A stretch of 17,633 bases of DNA from Lysinibacillus sp. (lineage in GTDB: Bacteria; Bacillota; Bacilli; Bacillales_A; Planococcaceae), in contig JAAYHP010000022.1 of assembly GCA_012735355.1 (NCBI GenBank), forward strand, positions 1 to 17,633, in the 5' to 3' direction. The position numbers and the translations under genes are program-made. Within the stretch, counting starts at the first letter, position 1. Every line of letters starts with the position of its first letter. Under the pieces are notes generated by a model. That model was not told where the DNA came from. It was given only the letters and a program-made list of their open reading frames with translations, and ran no database searches. Shown one piece after another: positions 1 through 8,114 of this stretch.

Positions 1-940
1 GGCACAAATAGTAACAACAAAAGATGTTATAGAAAAATTCAATTTAACCCTCGTTAGTGGACATGATGGAATCGGACGCTACATCACAACGAGCGATATT
101 TCAAGACCAGGTTTAGAGATGGCCGGGTATTTCACCCATTATCCTGCTGATCGGGTGCAACTCATAGGAAAAACAGAGCTGTCCTTCTTTGAAATGCTCC
201 CTCCAGATTTAAAAAGAGAACGGATGTTTAAATTATGTTCGCAAGAAACGCCAGCGATTATCATATCAAGAAATATGGAAGTACCAGAGGAATTAATTGA
301 AGCATCGAATGTGAACAATGTTCCTGTACTAAGTACATCGATGAAAACGACGAGATTTTCAAGTAGATTAACAAACTATTTAGAAAGTAAATTAGCTCCT
401 TCAACAGCTATCCATGGCGTATTAGTCGATGTTTATGGAATAGGCGTACTCATCATTGGTAAAAGCGGTGTAGGGAAAAGTGAAACAGCATTAGAATTAA
501 TAAAAAAAGGTCACCGTTTAGTTGCTGATGATTGTGTAGAAATTCGCCAGGAAGCGGAAAATTTATTAATTGGTAGTCCACCACCACTACTTGAGCATTT
601 ACTTGAAATCCGTGGAATTGGTATTATTGATATTATGACGTTATTTGGTGCTAGTGCTGTGAGGTCCTATAAACGTATTTCATTAATTATAGAACTTGAA
701 AACTGGGATCCAATTAAACAATACGATCGACTCGGTTTAGACGAAGAAAAAATGAAGATTATTGATACGGAAATTACAAAATTAACGATTCCTGTTCGTC
801 CAGGACGAAATGTTTCAGTTATTATAGAAGTAGCGGCTATGAACTACCGTCTAAAAAAAATCGGCATTAATCCAGCATTGGAATTTTCAAGAAGATTAGA
901 TGAAGTGATTTCCATGCATGATGAATTAGATGAATATTAA
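1..940 (+). CDS. hprK: HPr kinase/phosphorylase, start codon cut by the left edge
   Basis: Bifunctional enzyme that phosphorylates HPr and Crh on Ser46 with ATP or pyrophosphate, and removes that phosphate by phosphorolysis; it is the sensor for CcpA-dependent catabolite repression. The frame is open back to base 2 and reads [20 protein letters not shown]; base 1 (g) fits the last base of an ATG, so only two bases are missing and the protein is about 313 residues, as in the family (B. subtilis about 310). Visible: N-terminal HPrK_N domain, the family His in AIHGVLVD (residue 139 in the inferred numbering), the Walker A loop GKSGVGKS (154-161), the capping motif [10 protein letters not shown], and the family signature around [16 protein letters not shown]. 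An internal ATG at 119 is not the start, since conserved N-terminal sequence precedes it. First gene of the run with lgt, yvoD, ppaX and yvoF. Confidence 0.97.
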   Translation, partial: AQIVTTKDVIEKFNLTLVSGHDGIGRYITTSDISRPGLEMAGYFTHYPADRVQLIGKTELSFFEMLPPDLKRERMFKLCSQETPAIIISRNMEVPEELIEASNVNNVPVLSTSMKTTRFSSRLTNYLESKLAPSTAIHGVLVDVYGIGVLIIGKSGVGKSETALELIKKGHRLVADDCVEIRQEAENLLIGSPPPLLEHLLEIRGIGIIDIMTLFGASAVRSYKRISLIIELENWDPIKQYDRLGLDEEKMKIIDTEITKLTIPVRPGRNVSVIIEVAAMNYRLKKIGINPALEFSRRLDEVISMHDELDEY

Positions 941-960
941 CTTTTTTGAGAGGAGTTTGT

Positions 961-1779
961 ATGGGAAATATATTGTTAGCGATTGACCCGGTGGCTTTTA
1001 GCAGCGGCCCAATTAGCGTTCGATGGTACGGGATTATAATTGTATCCGGTATCATCTTAGCTTATATTGTTGGTCAGCATGAAGGAAAAAAGCGGGGCTT
1101 ACCAGAAGACTTTTTTGGTGATTTGTTGCTTTGGGCTATTCCAATTTCTATCATATGTGCCCGTTTGTATTATGTCATGATGAAATGGGATTATTATGGG
1201 CAAAACCCTGGAAGAATCATTGAGATATGGAATGGCGGTATTGCGATCCAAGGTGCATTAATTGGTGCAATAGTGACAGCTTTTATTTTCTGTCATGTGA
1301 AAGGCGTTAGCTTCTTAAAAGTAGCTGATATTGCTGCACCGAGCATATTAATTGGTCAAATTATTGGACGTTGGGGTAATTTCATGAATCAGGAAGCTTT
1401 CGGGGGCCCAGTATCACGGGAGTTTTTAGAAAGTTTAATGTTGCCTAACTGGATTATTGAACAAATGTATATTCATGATTTAGGAACTTATGTCCACCCA
1501 ACTTTTTTATATGAATCTTTATGGAATTTTGTAGGGCTCATTATTTTACTATTTTTACGTCGAGTGAATTTACAACGGGGAGAGATGTTCTTCTCCTATT
1601 TGATTTGGTATTCTATCGGACGTTTCTTTATAGAAGGGTTACGTACGGACAGCTTATATTTAGTTGGTGAATTACGGTCCGCTCAAGTCGTTTCAGTATT
1701 GTTAATTATCATCGGTATTGTGTGTATTGTATATCGCCGTTTGAAGGTGCGTCCTATCGTACGTTATTTGGATAAATAG
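961..1779 (+). CDS. lgt: Phosphatidylglycerol--prolipoprotein diacylglyceryl transferase
   Basis: Integral membrane enzyme that transfers the diacylglyceryl group of phosphatidylglycerol to the lipobox cysteine of pre-prolipoproteins, the first step of lipoprotein maturation. The ATG at 961 is chosen because GAGAGGAG lies just upstream; an in-frame TTG at 946 would include the ribosome binding site. The product has 272 residues, normal for the family, with several hydrophobic spans. The Lgt signature [10 protein letters not shown] (136-145) is intact, including the Arg (137) and Asn (140, 143) typical of the active site, and so is the C-terminal [17 protein letters not shown]. Odd: the segment that usually reads HG(G/A)LIG has Gln97 (codon CAA, 1249-1251) where the conserved His is normally found. 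It starts 20 bases after hprK, and this pairing is common in Firmicutes. Confidence 0.96.
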   Translation: MGNILLAIDPVAFSSGPISVRWYGIIIVSGIILAYIVGQHEGKKRGLPEDFFGDLLLWAIPISIICARLYYVMMKWDYYGQNPGRIIEIWNGGIAIQGALIGAIVTAFIFCHVKGVSFLKVADIAAPSILIGQIIGRWGNFMNQEAFGGPVSREFLESLMLPNWIIEQMYIHDLGTYVHPTFLYESLWNFVGLIILLFLRRVNLQRGEMFFSYLIWYSIGRFFIEGLRTDSLYLVGELRSAQVVSVLLIIIGIVCIVYRRLKVRPIVRYLDK

Positions 1780-1792
1780 AGAGGGGTTTCCT

Positions 1793-2737
1793 ATGTCTAC
1801 TTTTAAGAAGGGGTTACTTTCAGGAGGAAAAACAGCTTGGTCCCTTAGCAAAGTGATTTTTCCGATTACATTTATCGTTACCATATTACAATTTACGCCA
1901 ATTTTACCTTGGCTTATAGAGTTAATTGAACCATTAATGGGGATACTTGGTTTAAGCGGTGAGGCCGCAATCCCTCTCGTATTAGGGAATTTTTTAAATT
2001 TATATGCTGGGATTGCCGGGATTTTATCTGTAGAGTTAACGGTAAAAGAAGTGTTCATTTTAGCGGTGATGTTATCTTTCTCCCATAATATATTTATTGA
2101 AACTGGGGTAGCCTTAAAAGTTGGAGTAAAACTTTGGGTTGTCCTCGCAGTAAGATTTGGTTTAGCAATTTTTTCGGCCATTATGATTCGTTTTCTTTGG
2201 AATGGAGGAGGAGAAATTGCAAAGTACGGCTTTCTCCCAGCGGAAAGTCCAGAACCGAATGGCTGGGGTGAAATTTTATTACTCGGATTAGAGAAAGCGA
2301 GTTTAGGAATTTTACAATTGTTAATCATCGTTATTCCTTTAATGATTATTGTGCAATATTTGCGAGATTTCCATTGGTTAGATAAATTATCAGGCTGGCT
2401 TGCTCCATTGACGAAAGTAATTGGTGTGAAACCGAATGCAGCGATGACGTTAGTTGCTGGGTTAGTAATTGGTTTAGCTTATGGGGCAGGATTGAAGATT
2501 CAAGCGGTAAAAGAAGATGGTGTAAGCAAAAAAGATGCAACGTTATGCTTTATCTTCCTAGTCGCTTGTCACGCGGTCATTGAAGATACCCTTATTTTTG
2601 TTCCATTAGGGATACCAATTTTGCCATTGTTAATTATTCGAGTTGTTACAGCTTTTGTTTTAACGATGATTGTAGCCTATTTTTGGAATCGTTCAGAACA
2701 GAAGACTTTAAGTAGGGAAGTGGCTCAAATAGAATGA
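1793..2737 (+). CDS. yvoD: Nucleoside-recognition (Gate) domain membrane protein, YvoD-like
   Basis: Polytopic membrane protein of 314 residues related to B. subtilis YvoD and to the nucleoside-recognition/Gate domain family that also includes spore maturation proteins SpmA/SpmB. Substrate and function are not established. Hydrophobic spans are visible at about residues 18-45, 60-80, 88-110, 115-140, 168-190, 220-240, 248-270 and 275-300. Two similar motifs, SHNIFIETG and CHAVIEDT, lie in the two halves, which suggests an internal duplication typical of Gate-type proteins. GAGAGGGG precedes the ATG at a good distance, and the stop overlaps the ppaX start by four bases (ATGA), which indicates translational coupling. 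The genomic place between lgt and ppaX is the same as in B. subtilis and supports the assignment. Confidence 0.85.
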   Translation: MSTFKKGLLSGGKTAWSLSKVIFPITFIVTILQFTPILPWLIELIEPLMGILGLSGEAAIPLVLGNFLNLYAGIAGILSVELTVKEVFILAVMLSFSHNIFIETGVALKVGVKLWVVLAVRFGLAIFSAIMIRFLWNGGGEIAKYGFLPAESPEPNGWGEILLLGLEKASLGILQLLIIVIPLMIIVQYLRDFHWLDKLSGWLAPLTKVIGVKPNAAMTLVAGLVIGLAYGAGLKIQAVKEDGVSKKDATLCFIFLVACHAVIEDTLIFVPLGIPILPLLIIRVVTAFVLTMIVAYFWNRSEQKTLSREVAQIE

Positions 2738-3369
2738 AGGCTCTATTATTTGACTTTGATGGCACGTTATTAAATACGAATGAACTAATTATTAGAACCT
2801 TTATGCACGTATTAAACGACAAATTTCCTGGGCAATATTCCCCAGAAGATTGCATAAAATTCATAGGTCCGTCATTAAAGGAGACTTTCGAACAAATTAC
2901 GCCAAACGAAGTCGACGAAATGATCGCCAAATATCGCGAGTGGAATCATGCCTATCATGATGAATATGTAACAGAATTTGATGGTGTCAATGCTACTTTG
3001 GAAGAGTTGAAAGAGCGGGGGCATAAGTTGGCGATTGTGTCTACGAAGAAACGAGATACGATTGAACGAGGGTTACGTTTAATGAAAGCGGAGCACATGT
3101 TTGAATTTTGGATTGGTCTAGAAGATGTGAATAAAGTAAAGCCAGATCCAGAACCGGTATTGTTAGCTCTGGATAGATTGAAAGTGGATAAAAGTAATGC
3201 TTTAATGATAGGCGATAATTATCACGATATTTTAGCGGGAAAAAATGCGGGAGTTAAAACAGCAGGAGTTGCTTGGTCCATTAAAGGAGAAGCGTATTTA
3301 AGAACCTTTGAACCAGACTATATGTTGCATCATATTTCTGATTTATTAACGATTGTGAAGGAGCAGTAG
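2734..3369 (+). CDS. ppaX: Inorganic pyrophosphatase PpaX (HAD family)
   Basis: HAD-superfamily hydrolase of 211 residues. In B. subtilis PpaX hydrolyses the pyrophosphate released when HPrK dephosphorylates Ser46-phosphorylated HPr, pulling that reaction forward. All four HAD motifs are present: DFDGTLLNT with nucleophile Asp7 and acid Asp9, motif II Ser103 in IVSTKK, motif III Lys136 in KVKPDPEP, and motif IV GDNYHD with Asp161 and Asp165. A small helical cap occupies about residues 15-85. The ATG overlaps the yvoD stop by four bases. The assignment to PpaX rather than a generic phosphoglycolate phosphatase rests on the shared operon with hprK and on the overall match to PpaX; sequence alone would leave both open. 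Confidence 0.9.
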   Translation: MKALLFDFDGTLLNTNELIIRTFMHVLNDKFPGQYSPEDCIKFIGPSLKETFEQITPNEVDEMIAKYREWNHAYHDEYVTEFDGVNATLEELKERGHKLAIVSTKKRDTIERGLRLMKAEHMFEFWIGLEDVNKVKPDPEPVLLALDRLKVDKSNALMIGDNYHDILAGKNAGVKTAGVAWSIKGEAYLRTFEPDYMLHHISDLLTIVKEQ

Positions 3370-3370
3370 T

Positions 3371-3895
3371 ATGCGGAGAACGGAGTCGTATAAAGTAGAA
3401 GGGGATGCCAACTCCTTATGGCATGTTTATAAAACTGTATCCTTTTGGAAAGTAGTGAAATGCTTTATTTTCATTCAACTCGGTCGCGTAACCCCCTTTA
3501 TGGGGTTGAAAAACTGGATTTATCGCACTTTTTTGAGAATGAAAATAGGGAAGAAAGTTTCTTTAGCATTGATGGTGATGCCTGATACGATGTTTCCCGA
3601 GCGCATCTATATCGGCGATAATACAATTATCGGCTACAATACGACCATTTTAGCCCACGAGTATTTAATTGATGAATATCGTTTAGGAGATGTGAAAATT
3701 GGTCGCAACGTGATGGTCGGCGCCAATTCTACTATTTTGCCTGGGGTAGAGATTGGTGATGGGGCGATCGTTTCAGCTGCGACGTTAGTGCATAAAGATG
3801 TTCCTGCCGGAGCGATGGTCGGAGGAAATCCGATGCGGGTGATTTTTACAGCGGAAGAGATGGCTAAGCGGAGGAAAAGGAAGAGTGAGAGCTGA
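3371..3895 (+). CDS. yvoF: Hexapeptide-repeat acyltransferase, YvoF-like
   Basis: Protein of 174 residues from the left-handed beta-helix acyltransferase superfamily (maltose O-acetyltransferase/WcaF type). The C-terminal two thirds show the hexapeptide pattern: IYIGDNTIIGYNTTILAHE, VKIGRNVMVGANSTILPG, VEIGDGAIVSAATLV and the closing GGNPMRVI loop. His in LAHE is a candidate catalytic base. The acceptor is unknown; acetyl-CoA as donor is inferred from the family. AAGGAG at the end of ppaX serves as its ribosome binding site, and only one base separates the ppaX stop from its ATG. It is the last gene of the hprK-lgt operon, followed 26 bases later by a strong terminator. In B. subtilis the same position is held by yvoF. 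Confidence 0.87.
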   Translation: MRRTESYKVEGDANSLWHVYKTVSFWKVVKCFIFIQLGRVTPFMGLKNWIYRTFLRMKIGKKVSLALMVMPDTMFPERIYIGDNTIIGYNTTILAHEYLIDEYRLGDVKIGRNVMVGANSTILPGVEIGDGAIVSAATLVHKDVPAGAMVGGNPMRVIFTAEEMAKRRKRKSES

Positions 3896-3920
3896 TGTTG
3901 TCCTTCTTCAGATTGAAAGG

Positions 3921-3961
3921 AGATGTTTAGAAAGTGTATGGCTTTCTAGGCATCTTTTTTT
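3921..3961 (+). terminator. Rho-independent terminator of the hprK-lgt-yvoF operon
   Basis: Fourteen-base-pair stem (3921-3934 with 3942-3955, including two G-U pairs), a 7-base loop and seven T residues directly after. It lies just beyond the yvoF stop. Confidence 0.92.
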
Positions 3962-3978
3962 ATTTGATTTGAGTAAGT

Positions 3979-4062
3979 GGGAATTCGTCAGTTTCGGCAG
4001 GGAAATCCATCAAATTGGAAGAGGAATCCGCAAAGTTGAAGAAAAATTCGCCAAAGGGAAAA
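3979..4062. repeat. Degenerate 21-nt tandem repeat, family A (four units)
   Basis: Four consecutive 21-base units start at 3979, 4000, 4021 and 4042. They share a core close to GGAATTCGCCAAAGTTGGAA: for example unit 2 reads GGGAAATCCATCAAATTGG and unit 3 GAGGAATCCGCAAAGTTGAAG. The units are diverged from each other, so the array is old. The 21-base period keeps a frame open (7-residue period), which explains a spurious ORF here. Function unknown; similar decayed intergenic repeats are, as far as I recall, scattered in Bacillaceae genomes. Confidence 0.65.
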
Positions 4063-4081
4063 AATCGAGCTTCAAGCAGGT

Positions 4082-4143
4082 GGATAATAGACATCCGGCG
4101 AAGATTATAGACAAAATCACTCGGATAATTGACAAACCTTAAG
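4082..4143. repeat. Degenerate ~21-nt tandem repeat, family B (three units)
   Basis: Three units with the core GGATAATAGACAAA begin at 4082, 4102 and 4123 (spacing 20 and 21): GGATAATAGAC, AGATTATAGAC and GGATAATTGAC. The core differs from the preceding family A but the period is the same. In one frame it reads as repeated KIIDK/RIIDK, a pattern I associate with small spurious ORFs annotated in Bacillaceae intergenic regions. Confidence 0.6.
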
Positions 4144-4274
4144 AAATAATAACAAACGCAAAAAACTTTATATCGTTCAAAGTTATGAGCAATAATAAAT
4201 TTCACTTATCTAACGGCTTAGCTTATACTTGACCAAAAGTAGCAAATCCAAGCCTAATTTATCCTAAATATGAA

Positions 4275-4303
4275 TTGACTCCTTTCCAATAATCCGATAA
4301 AAT
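4275..4303 (+). promoter_or_regulatory. Sigma-A promoter of the his operon
   Basis: TTGACT (4275-4280) and TAAAAT (4298-4303) with an ideal 17-base spacer. Expected transcript start is near 4310, giving a leader of about 68 bases before hisZ. The leader is too short for a T-box. Confidence 0.8.
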
Positions 4304-4334
4304 ACTTTCATATACTAATTCTCTAATTCTCTAA

Positions 4335-4354
4335 CACTCTAGCGAACTAAAGTG
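4335..4354 (+). promoter_or_regulatory. Operator-like palindrome in the his leader
   Basis: Imperfect 20-bp dyad with half-sites CACTCTAG and CTAAAGTG (consensus CACTyTAG-N4-CTArAGTG; only one base pair of each 8-base arm is mismatched). It lies about 25 bases downstream of the expected transcript start and about 23 bases before hisZ, where a bound repressor could block transcription. The CTAG-type half-sites resemble those of TrpR-superfamily regulators, which include the HisR/YerC group proposed for histidine genes in Firmicutes. The binding protein is inferred, not shown. Confidence 0.5.
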
Positions 4355-4377
4355 AAAATGAAATAGGATGTGTAATT

Positions 4378-5541
4378 ATGTCATCGATTAAAAAATTTGA
4401 AAAGCCTCTTGGGATGAGAGATACATTCCCTCTAACTTATGAAAAAATTGAAAGAGTAAGACAAACAGGTCGGAAATTCTTCCGTTCAAGAGGTTTCGAC
4501 TTTTTAGAAACACCCACTTTAGAATATTACGATACCGTTGGGAAAGCATCAGCGATTTCGGACGCTTCCCTCTTTAAACTAGTCGATAGCCAAGGAAACA
4601 CGCTCGTACTCAGACCGGATATGACGACACCAATCACACGAGTAGCCACGTCCAAATTATTAAAGGAAAAAATTCCGTTAAGACTTGCTTATTCAGCCAA
4701 CGTCTTTCGTGCACAAAAAATGGAAGGTGGCAGACCTGCAGAATTTGGCCAAATGGGGATCGAAATAATTGGCGACAAATCTGTATTTGCTGATGCGGAA
4801 GTAATCATTGCAGCGATTCATTTAATGAAAGAATTCGGCATTGAATCTTTCAAACTTACGATTGGTCATGCTGGTGTGCTCCATGACATTTTAGATGACT
4901 ATACAGATAGTAAAGATCAAAAAGAAAAGCTGCGCAATTTGCTCGTAGAACGAAATTACGTAGGGTTTGAAGAAGCGGTTGAGCAATTTGATTTACCAGT
5001 AACGAAATCCAACGCCTTATTACAATTCATTAATGAAGCAACAAACTCCGCTTCAATAGAAGCTATGGAAAAATACGTACGGAAAAACGACGGCTTAGAA
5101 TATATGAAACAACTTTCAAAAATCATTGAAGATAGTGATTTATCAGAATATGTTTCCTTTGATTTCACTTTATCGAGCCATATGAACTACTATACGGGCA
5201 TGCTGTTTGAAATCTTTGCTTACGGAAGCGGTTTTCCAGTAGGAAGTGGCGGGCGATATGACGGACTACTTCATCTATTTGGATGCGATGTAGGAGCAAC
5301 AGGATTCAGCATTCGCACAAATCGCCTTCTTGAAGTTTTACCGGAATACGAAGAGCAAGAGGAAACGGTTTGTATCATATTTGATGAAGATGGATTTTCG
5401 AAAGCACTGGCAGTCGCCACAGATTTAAGACAACAAGGTGCTCGCGTCACAATCCAATCAAGAAGTGGACTAATCAATGAAGAAGCATTTACGAAACTGT
5501 TTAGTCGGGTCGTTTATGTCAGCCAGGAGGAAGGACAATGA
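4378..5541 (+). CDS. hisZ: ATP phosphoribosyltransferase regulatory subunit HisZ
   Basis: Paralogue of histidyl-tRNA synthetase that has lost aminoacylation and instead forms a complex with the short HisG, both enabling catalysis and conferring histidine feedback inhibition. The 387 residues carry the class II synthetase fold: motif 2 region around [13 protein letters not shown] and [13 protein letters not shown], the segment [11 protein letters not shown], and motif 3 near [12 protein letters not shown]. The C-terminal anticodon-binding domain of true HisRS is missing or reduced, as expected for HisZ. The ATG at 4378 has AGGATG seven bases upstream. First gene of the his operon; its stop overlaps the hisG ATG by four bases. 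A T-box or riboswitch is not seen upstream. Confidence 0.95.
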   Translation: MSSIKKFEKPLGMRDTFPLTYEKIERVRQTGRKFFRSRGFDFLETPTLEYYDTVGKASAISDASLFKLVDSQGNTLVLRPDMTTPITRVATSKLLKEKIPLRLAYSANVFRAQKMEGGRPAEFGQMGIEIIGDKSVFADAEVIIAAIHLMKEFGIESFKLTIGHAGVLHDILDDYTDSKDQKEKLRNLLVERNYVGFEEAVEQFDLPVTKSNALLQFINEATNSASIEAMEKYVRKNDGLEYMKQLSKIIEDSDLSEYVSFDFTLSSHMNYYTGMLFEIFAYGSGFPVGSGGRYDGLLHLFGCDVGATGFSIRTNRLLEVLPEYEEQEETVCIIFDEDGFSKALAVATDLRQQGARVTIQSRSGLINEEAFTKLFSRVVYVSQEEGQ

Positions 5542-6164
5542 ATAGTGAATTAACGATTGCCATGCCGAAAGGGCGCATCTTTGAAGAAGCATATCAAATG
5601 CTTATTGACGCAGGATTTAATTTACCTGAAGAAGTGGAAATGTCCCGGAAATTAATGATTGAGTTTCCGGAAGAAAATATACGCTTTATTTTAGCGAAAC
5701 CGATGGACGTCCCTGTTTATGTAGAACATGGGGTAGCGGACATTGGCATTGCTGGAAAAGACGTACTGTTAGAACAACAGCGAAATGTTCATGAGCTGCT
5801 CGATTTAAAAATTAGTAAATGTTACATTGCATCAGCGGGACTTCCAAATACAAGCATGAACGAAATTGCTCCTCGCATTGCGACGAAGTATCCGAACATC
5901 GCGATGAGTTACTATAAAGAAATAGGTGAGCAAGTGGAAATCATTGAATTGAATGGTTCCATTGAGCTAGCGCCAATGATTGGTCTTGCTGATCGCATCG
6001 TTGATATCGTGTCAACGGGCCGAACATTAAAGGAAAACGGGTTAGTAGAATATGAACACATTACAGATGTTTCATCCCGTTTAATTGCAAACCCAGTGAG
6101 TTATCGAATGAAAAGTGAACGAATCCAAGAAATTGTTTCTCGTTTAAAAAAAATAGTGAAATAG
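5538..6164 (+). CDS. hisG: ATP phosphoribosyltransferase catalytic subunit, short form
   Basis: Catalyses the first committed step of histidine synthesis, joining ATP and PRPP to give phosphoribosyl-ATP. At 208 residues it is the short HisG form, which lacks the C-terminal regulatory domain and depends on HisZ, consistent with hisZ directly upstream. The N-terminal motif [14 protein letters not shown] and the family signature from about residue 138 ([20 protein letters not shown], followed by the PRPP-binding turn STGRTL) are intact. Its ATG overlaps the hisZ stop (ATGA), and the preceding GGAGGAAGG inside hisZ supplies a strong ribosome binding site, so the two subunits are probably made in a coupled way. 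Confidence 0.97.
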   Translation: MNSELTIAMPKGRIFEEAYQMLIDAGFNLPEEVEMSRKLMIEFPEENIRFILAKPMDVPVYVEHGVADIGIAGKDVLLEQQRNVHELLDLKISKCYIASAGLPNTSMNEIAPRIATKYPNIAMSYYKEIGEQVEIIELNGSIELAPMIGLADRIVDIVSTGRTLKENGLVEYEHITDVSSRLIANPVSYRMKSERIQEIVSRLKKIVK

Positions 6165-6179
6165 AGAGAAGGTCATCAA

Positions 6180-7460
6180 ATGAAAATATCAAAATTATCC
6201 AACACCGTTTCATTAAAAAGAGAACTGGAAAGCGGCAATGAAGAACAACTAAAAACTGTTCGAAAAGTATTAGCAGATGTTCGTGAAAATGGTGACGAAG
6301 CTGTTCGTAAATATACAGAAATGTGGGACGGGGTAAAACTTACTGATTTTCGCGTAACGGAAGAAGAAATCGACGAAGCCTTCAACAACTTTGACCCGCA
6401 ACTTAAACAAGACTTAGAAGAAGCGGCGGCGAATATTCGCTATTATCACGAAGCGCAAAAACGGGAAGATTATAAACTCCCATTAGAAAATGGATCATAC
6501 CTTGCTCAACGCATTATTCCTCTAGATTCAGTTGGACTTTACGTGCCAGGGGGCTCTGCGGCCTATCCTTCATCGGTATTAATGAACGTGATTCCAGCTC
6601 AAGTAGCCGGTGTGAAACGTATCGTCATTACATCACCTTGTGGAAAAGATGGTAAACTTCCGCCAGCAGTTCTTGTGTCGGCAAAAATTTTAGGCGTGAA
6701 CGAAATTTATAAAGTGGGCGGTGCTCAAGCTATTGCAGCTCTCGCTTACGGTACGGAGTCGATTGCTCCAGTTGATAAAATTACAGGCCCTGGCAATATT
6801 TTCGTTGCTCTAGCGAAACGAGAAGTGTTCGGCGAAGTAGCCATCGATATGATTGCTGGCCCGAGTGAAATTTGCATTATTGCAGACGACACTGCTTATC
6901 CAGATGAAATAGCAGCGGATCTTTTATCCCAAGCGGAGCACGACCGACTAGCTTGCGCTGTCTTAATTACAACGAGCGAAAAACTAGCAGAAGCCGTATC
7001 ACAACAAGTGGAAGAGCAATTAAAACAATTGCCGCGAGAAGACATTGCAAGACCTTCCATTGAAAACTTCGGTCACATTTATATTGCGGAAAATATGGAT
7101 CAAGCGATTGAAGCAGCGAACTCCCTCGCACCAGAACATTTAGAAATCGTGACGGAAAATGCGGAAGAAGTAGGCGAACAAATTCGCCACGCAGGTGCGA
7201 TTTTCCTTGGAAGATATAGCTCTGAACCGGTCGGTGATTACTTTGCAGGGACAAACCACGTGTTGCCAACAAACAGTACAGCACGATTTGCGAGCGGATT
7301 AAATGTCGATGATTTTATTAAAAAGACGAGCGTTGTGTATTATACTGAAAAAACATGGGAGGAAAATGCGCCAAAAATTGCAAGACTTGCCCGCATGGAA
7401 GGTTTGGAAGCCCACGCTCGTGCGGTAGAGTCAAGAGGTTGGTCGAAAGGAGAACAATAA
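6180..7460 (+). CDS. hisD: Histidinol dehydrogenase
   Basis: Zinc- and NAD-dependent enzyme that oxidises L-histidinol to L-histidine in two steps, the last reaction of the pathway. The 426 residues match the family length. Catalytic Glu319-His320 are in LAPEHLEIV. Zinc ligands Gln251 and His254 are in SQAEHD, Asp353 in VGDYFAGTNH and His412 in LEAHARAV; all agree in spacing with the E. coli enzyme. The motif ITGPGNIFVA and the segment AGPSEI are also intact. GAGAGAAGG precedes the ATG at 6180. The stop codon TAA shares its last A with the ATG of hisB. Confidence 0.98.
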   Translation: MKISKLSNTVSLKRELESGNEEQLKTVRKVLADVRENGDEAVRKYTEMWDGVKLTDFRVTEEEIDEAFNNFDPQLKQDLEEAAANIRYYHEAQKREDYKLPLENGSYLAQRIIPLDSVGLYVPGGSAAYPSSVLMNVIPAQVAGVKRIVITSPCGKDGKLPPAVLVSAKILGVNEIYKVGGAQAIAALAYGTESIAPVDKITGPGNIFVALAKREVFGEVAIDMIAGPSEICIIADDTAYPDEIAADLLSQAEHDRLACAVLITTSEKLAEAVSQQVEEQLKQLPREDIARPSIENFGHIYIAENMDQAIEAANSLAPEHLEIVTENAEEVGEQIRHAGAIFLGRYSSEPVGDYFAGTNHVLPTNSTARFASGLNVDDFIKKTSVVYYTEKTWEENAPKIARLARMEGLEAHARAVESRGWSKGEQ

Positions 7461-8065
7461 TGGTACAGACGAAAAAACGTTTTGCCCAAATTGAACGAAA
7501 TACGAAAGAAACACAAATTAAAGTAGAGTTTCACTTAGATGGTGAAGGGAAAGCGGAAATTGAAACAGGGGTTCCTTTTATGGACCATATGCTCGATTTA
7601 TTTATGAAGCATGGATTATTTGACGGGAAAATCGTTGCGAATGGCGATATTCATATTGATGCCCATCATACGACGGAGGATCTTGGCATAGTTTTAGGAC
7701 AAGCTGTTCGCGAAGCTCTTGGTGATAAAGTTGGCATCCGTCGATACGGAACAGCTTTTGTTCCAATGGATGATGCGTTAGATCAAGTTGTAGTGGATTG
7801 TTCCAATAGACCTCATTTAGAATACCGTGTGACGCAAGAACTCACACAAAAAGTAGATACTTTTGATACGGAACTTGTGCATGAATTTTTATGGAAATTT
7901 GCGTTAGAATCCCGCATGAATGTTCATGTAATTGTGCCTTATGGTAGAAATACTCACCATATTATTGAGGCGATTTTTAAAGCCCTTGCTCGTGCGATTG
8001 ATGATGCGGTTCAAATTGACCCACGGGTAAAAGGTGTTCCTTCTACGAAAGGATTATTAACGTAA
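7460..8065 (+). CDS. hisB: Imidazoleglycerol-phosphate dehydratase
   Basis: Manganese enzyme that dehydrates imidazole glycerol phosphate to imidazole acetol phosphate (step 6). It is the monofunctional form of 201 residues, without the histidinol-phosphatase domain of enterobacterial HisB. Visible metal-binding motifs: MDHML (41-45), HIDAHHTTED (65-74) and HHIIEAIFKA (166-175). The start at 7460 is preceded by AAAGGAGAAC at proper distance and is followed by the usual N-terminus; an in-frame ATG at 7355 would add 35 residues that overlap hisD and look unrelated. In B. subtilis hisB is followed by hisH and hisA; here the next gene is hisF, 49 bases further on. Confidence 0.97.
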   Translation: MVQTKKRFAQIERNTKETQIKVEFHLDGEGKAEIETGVPFMDHMLDLFMKHGLFDGKIVANGDIHIDAHHTTEDLGIVLGQAVREALGDKVGIRRYGTAFVPMDDALDQVVVDCSNRPHLEYRVTQELTQKVDTFDTELVHEFLWKFALESRMNVHVIVPYGRNTHHIIEAIFKALARAIDDAVQIDPRVKGVPSTKGLLT

Positions 8066-8114
8066 TTAAGAGGCAACAGACATTTGCGAAACGGAAAAGA
8101 GGAGTGGAAGGACA
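8066..8114 (+). other. hisB-hisF junction where hisH and hisA are missing
   Basis: In the usual Bacillus order hisB-hisH-hisA-hisF, roughly 1.4 kb of coding sequence lies here; this window has 49 bases. One frame runs [11 protein letters not shown] and stops at a TGA that overlaps the hisF ATG as ATGA, the way an upstream hisA commonly ends. It could therefore be the last codons of a deleted hisA, but it is too short to identify. GAGGAGTGGAAGG within it provides the hisF ribosome binding site. Confidence 0.6.

Noticed and set aside
1702..2328. Long minus-strand open frame (208 codons) opposite lgt/yvoD
   Set aside because: It mirrors the real membrane-protein genes; no ribosome binding site and no family resemblance.
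3885..4142. Open frame of 85 codons after yvoF
   Set aside because: It starts on a GTG inside yvoF, runs through the terminator hairpin and then through the 21-nt repeats, whose period keeps the frame open. No ribosome binding site fits.
4143..4377. T-box or other histidine riboswitch ahead of hisZ
   Set aside because: The transcript leader is only about 68 bases from the predicted start and contains no T-box sequence, specifier stem or terminator.
7355..7459. N-terminal extension of HisB by 35 residues
   Set aside because: It overlaps hisD and has no matching ribosome binding site; the start at 7460 gives the family N-terminus.
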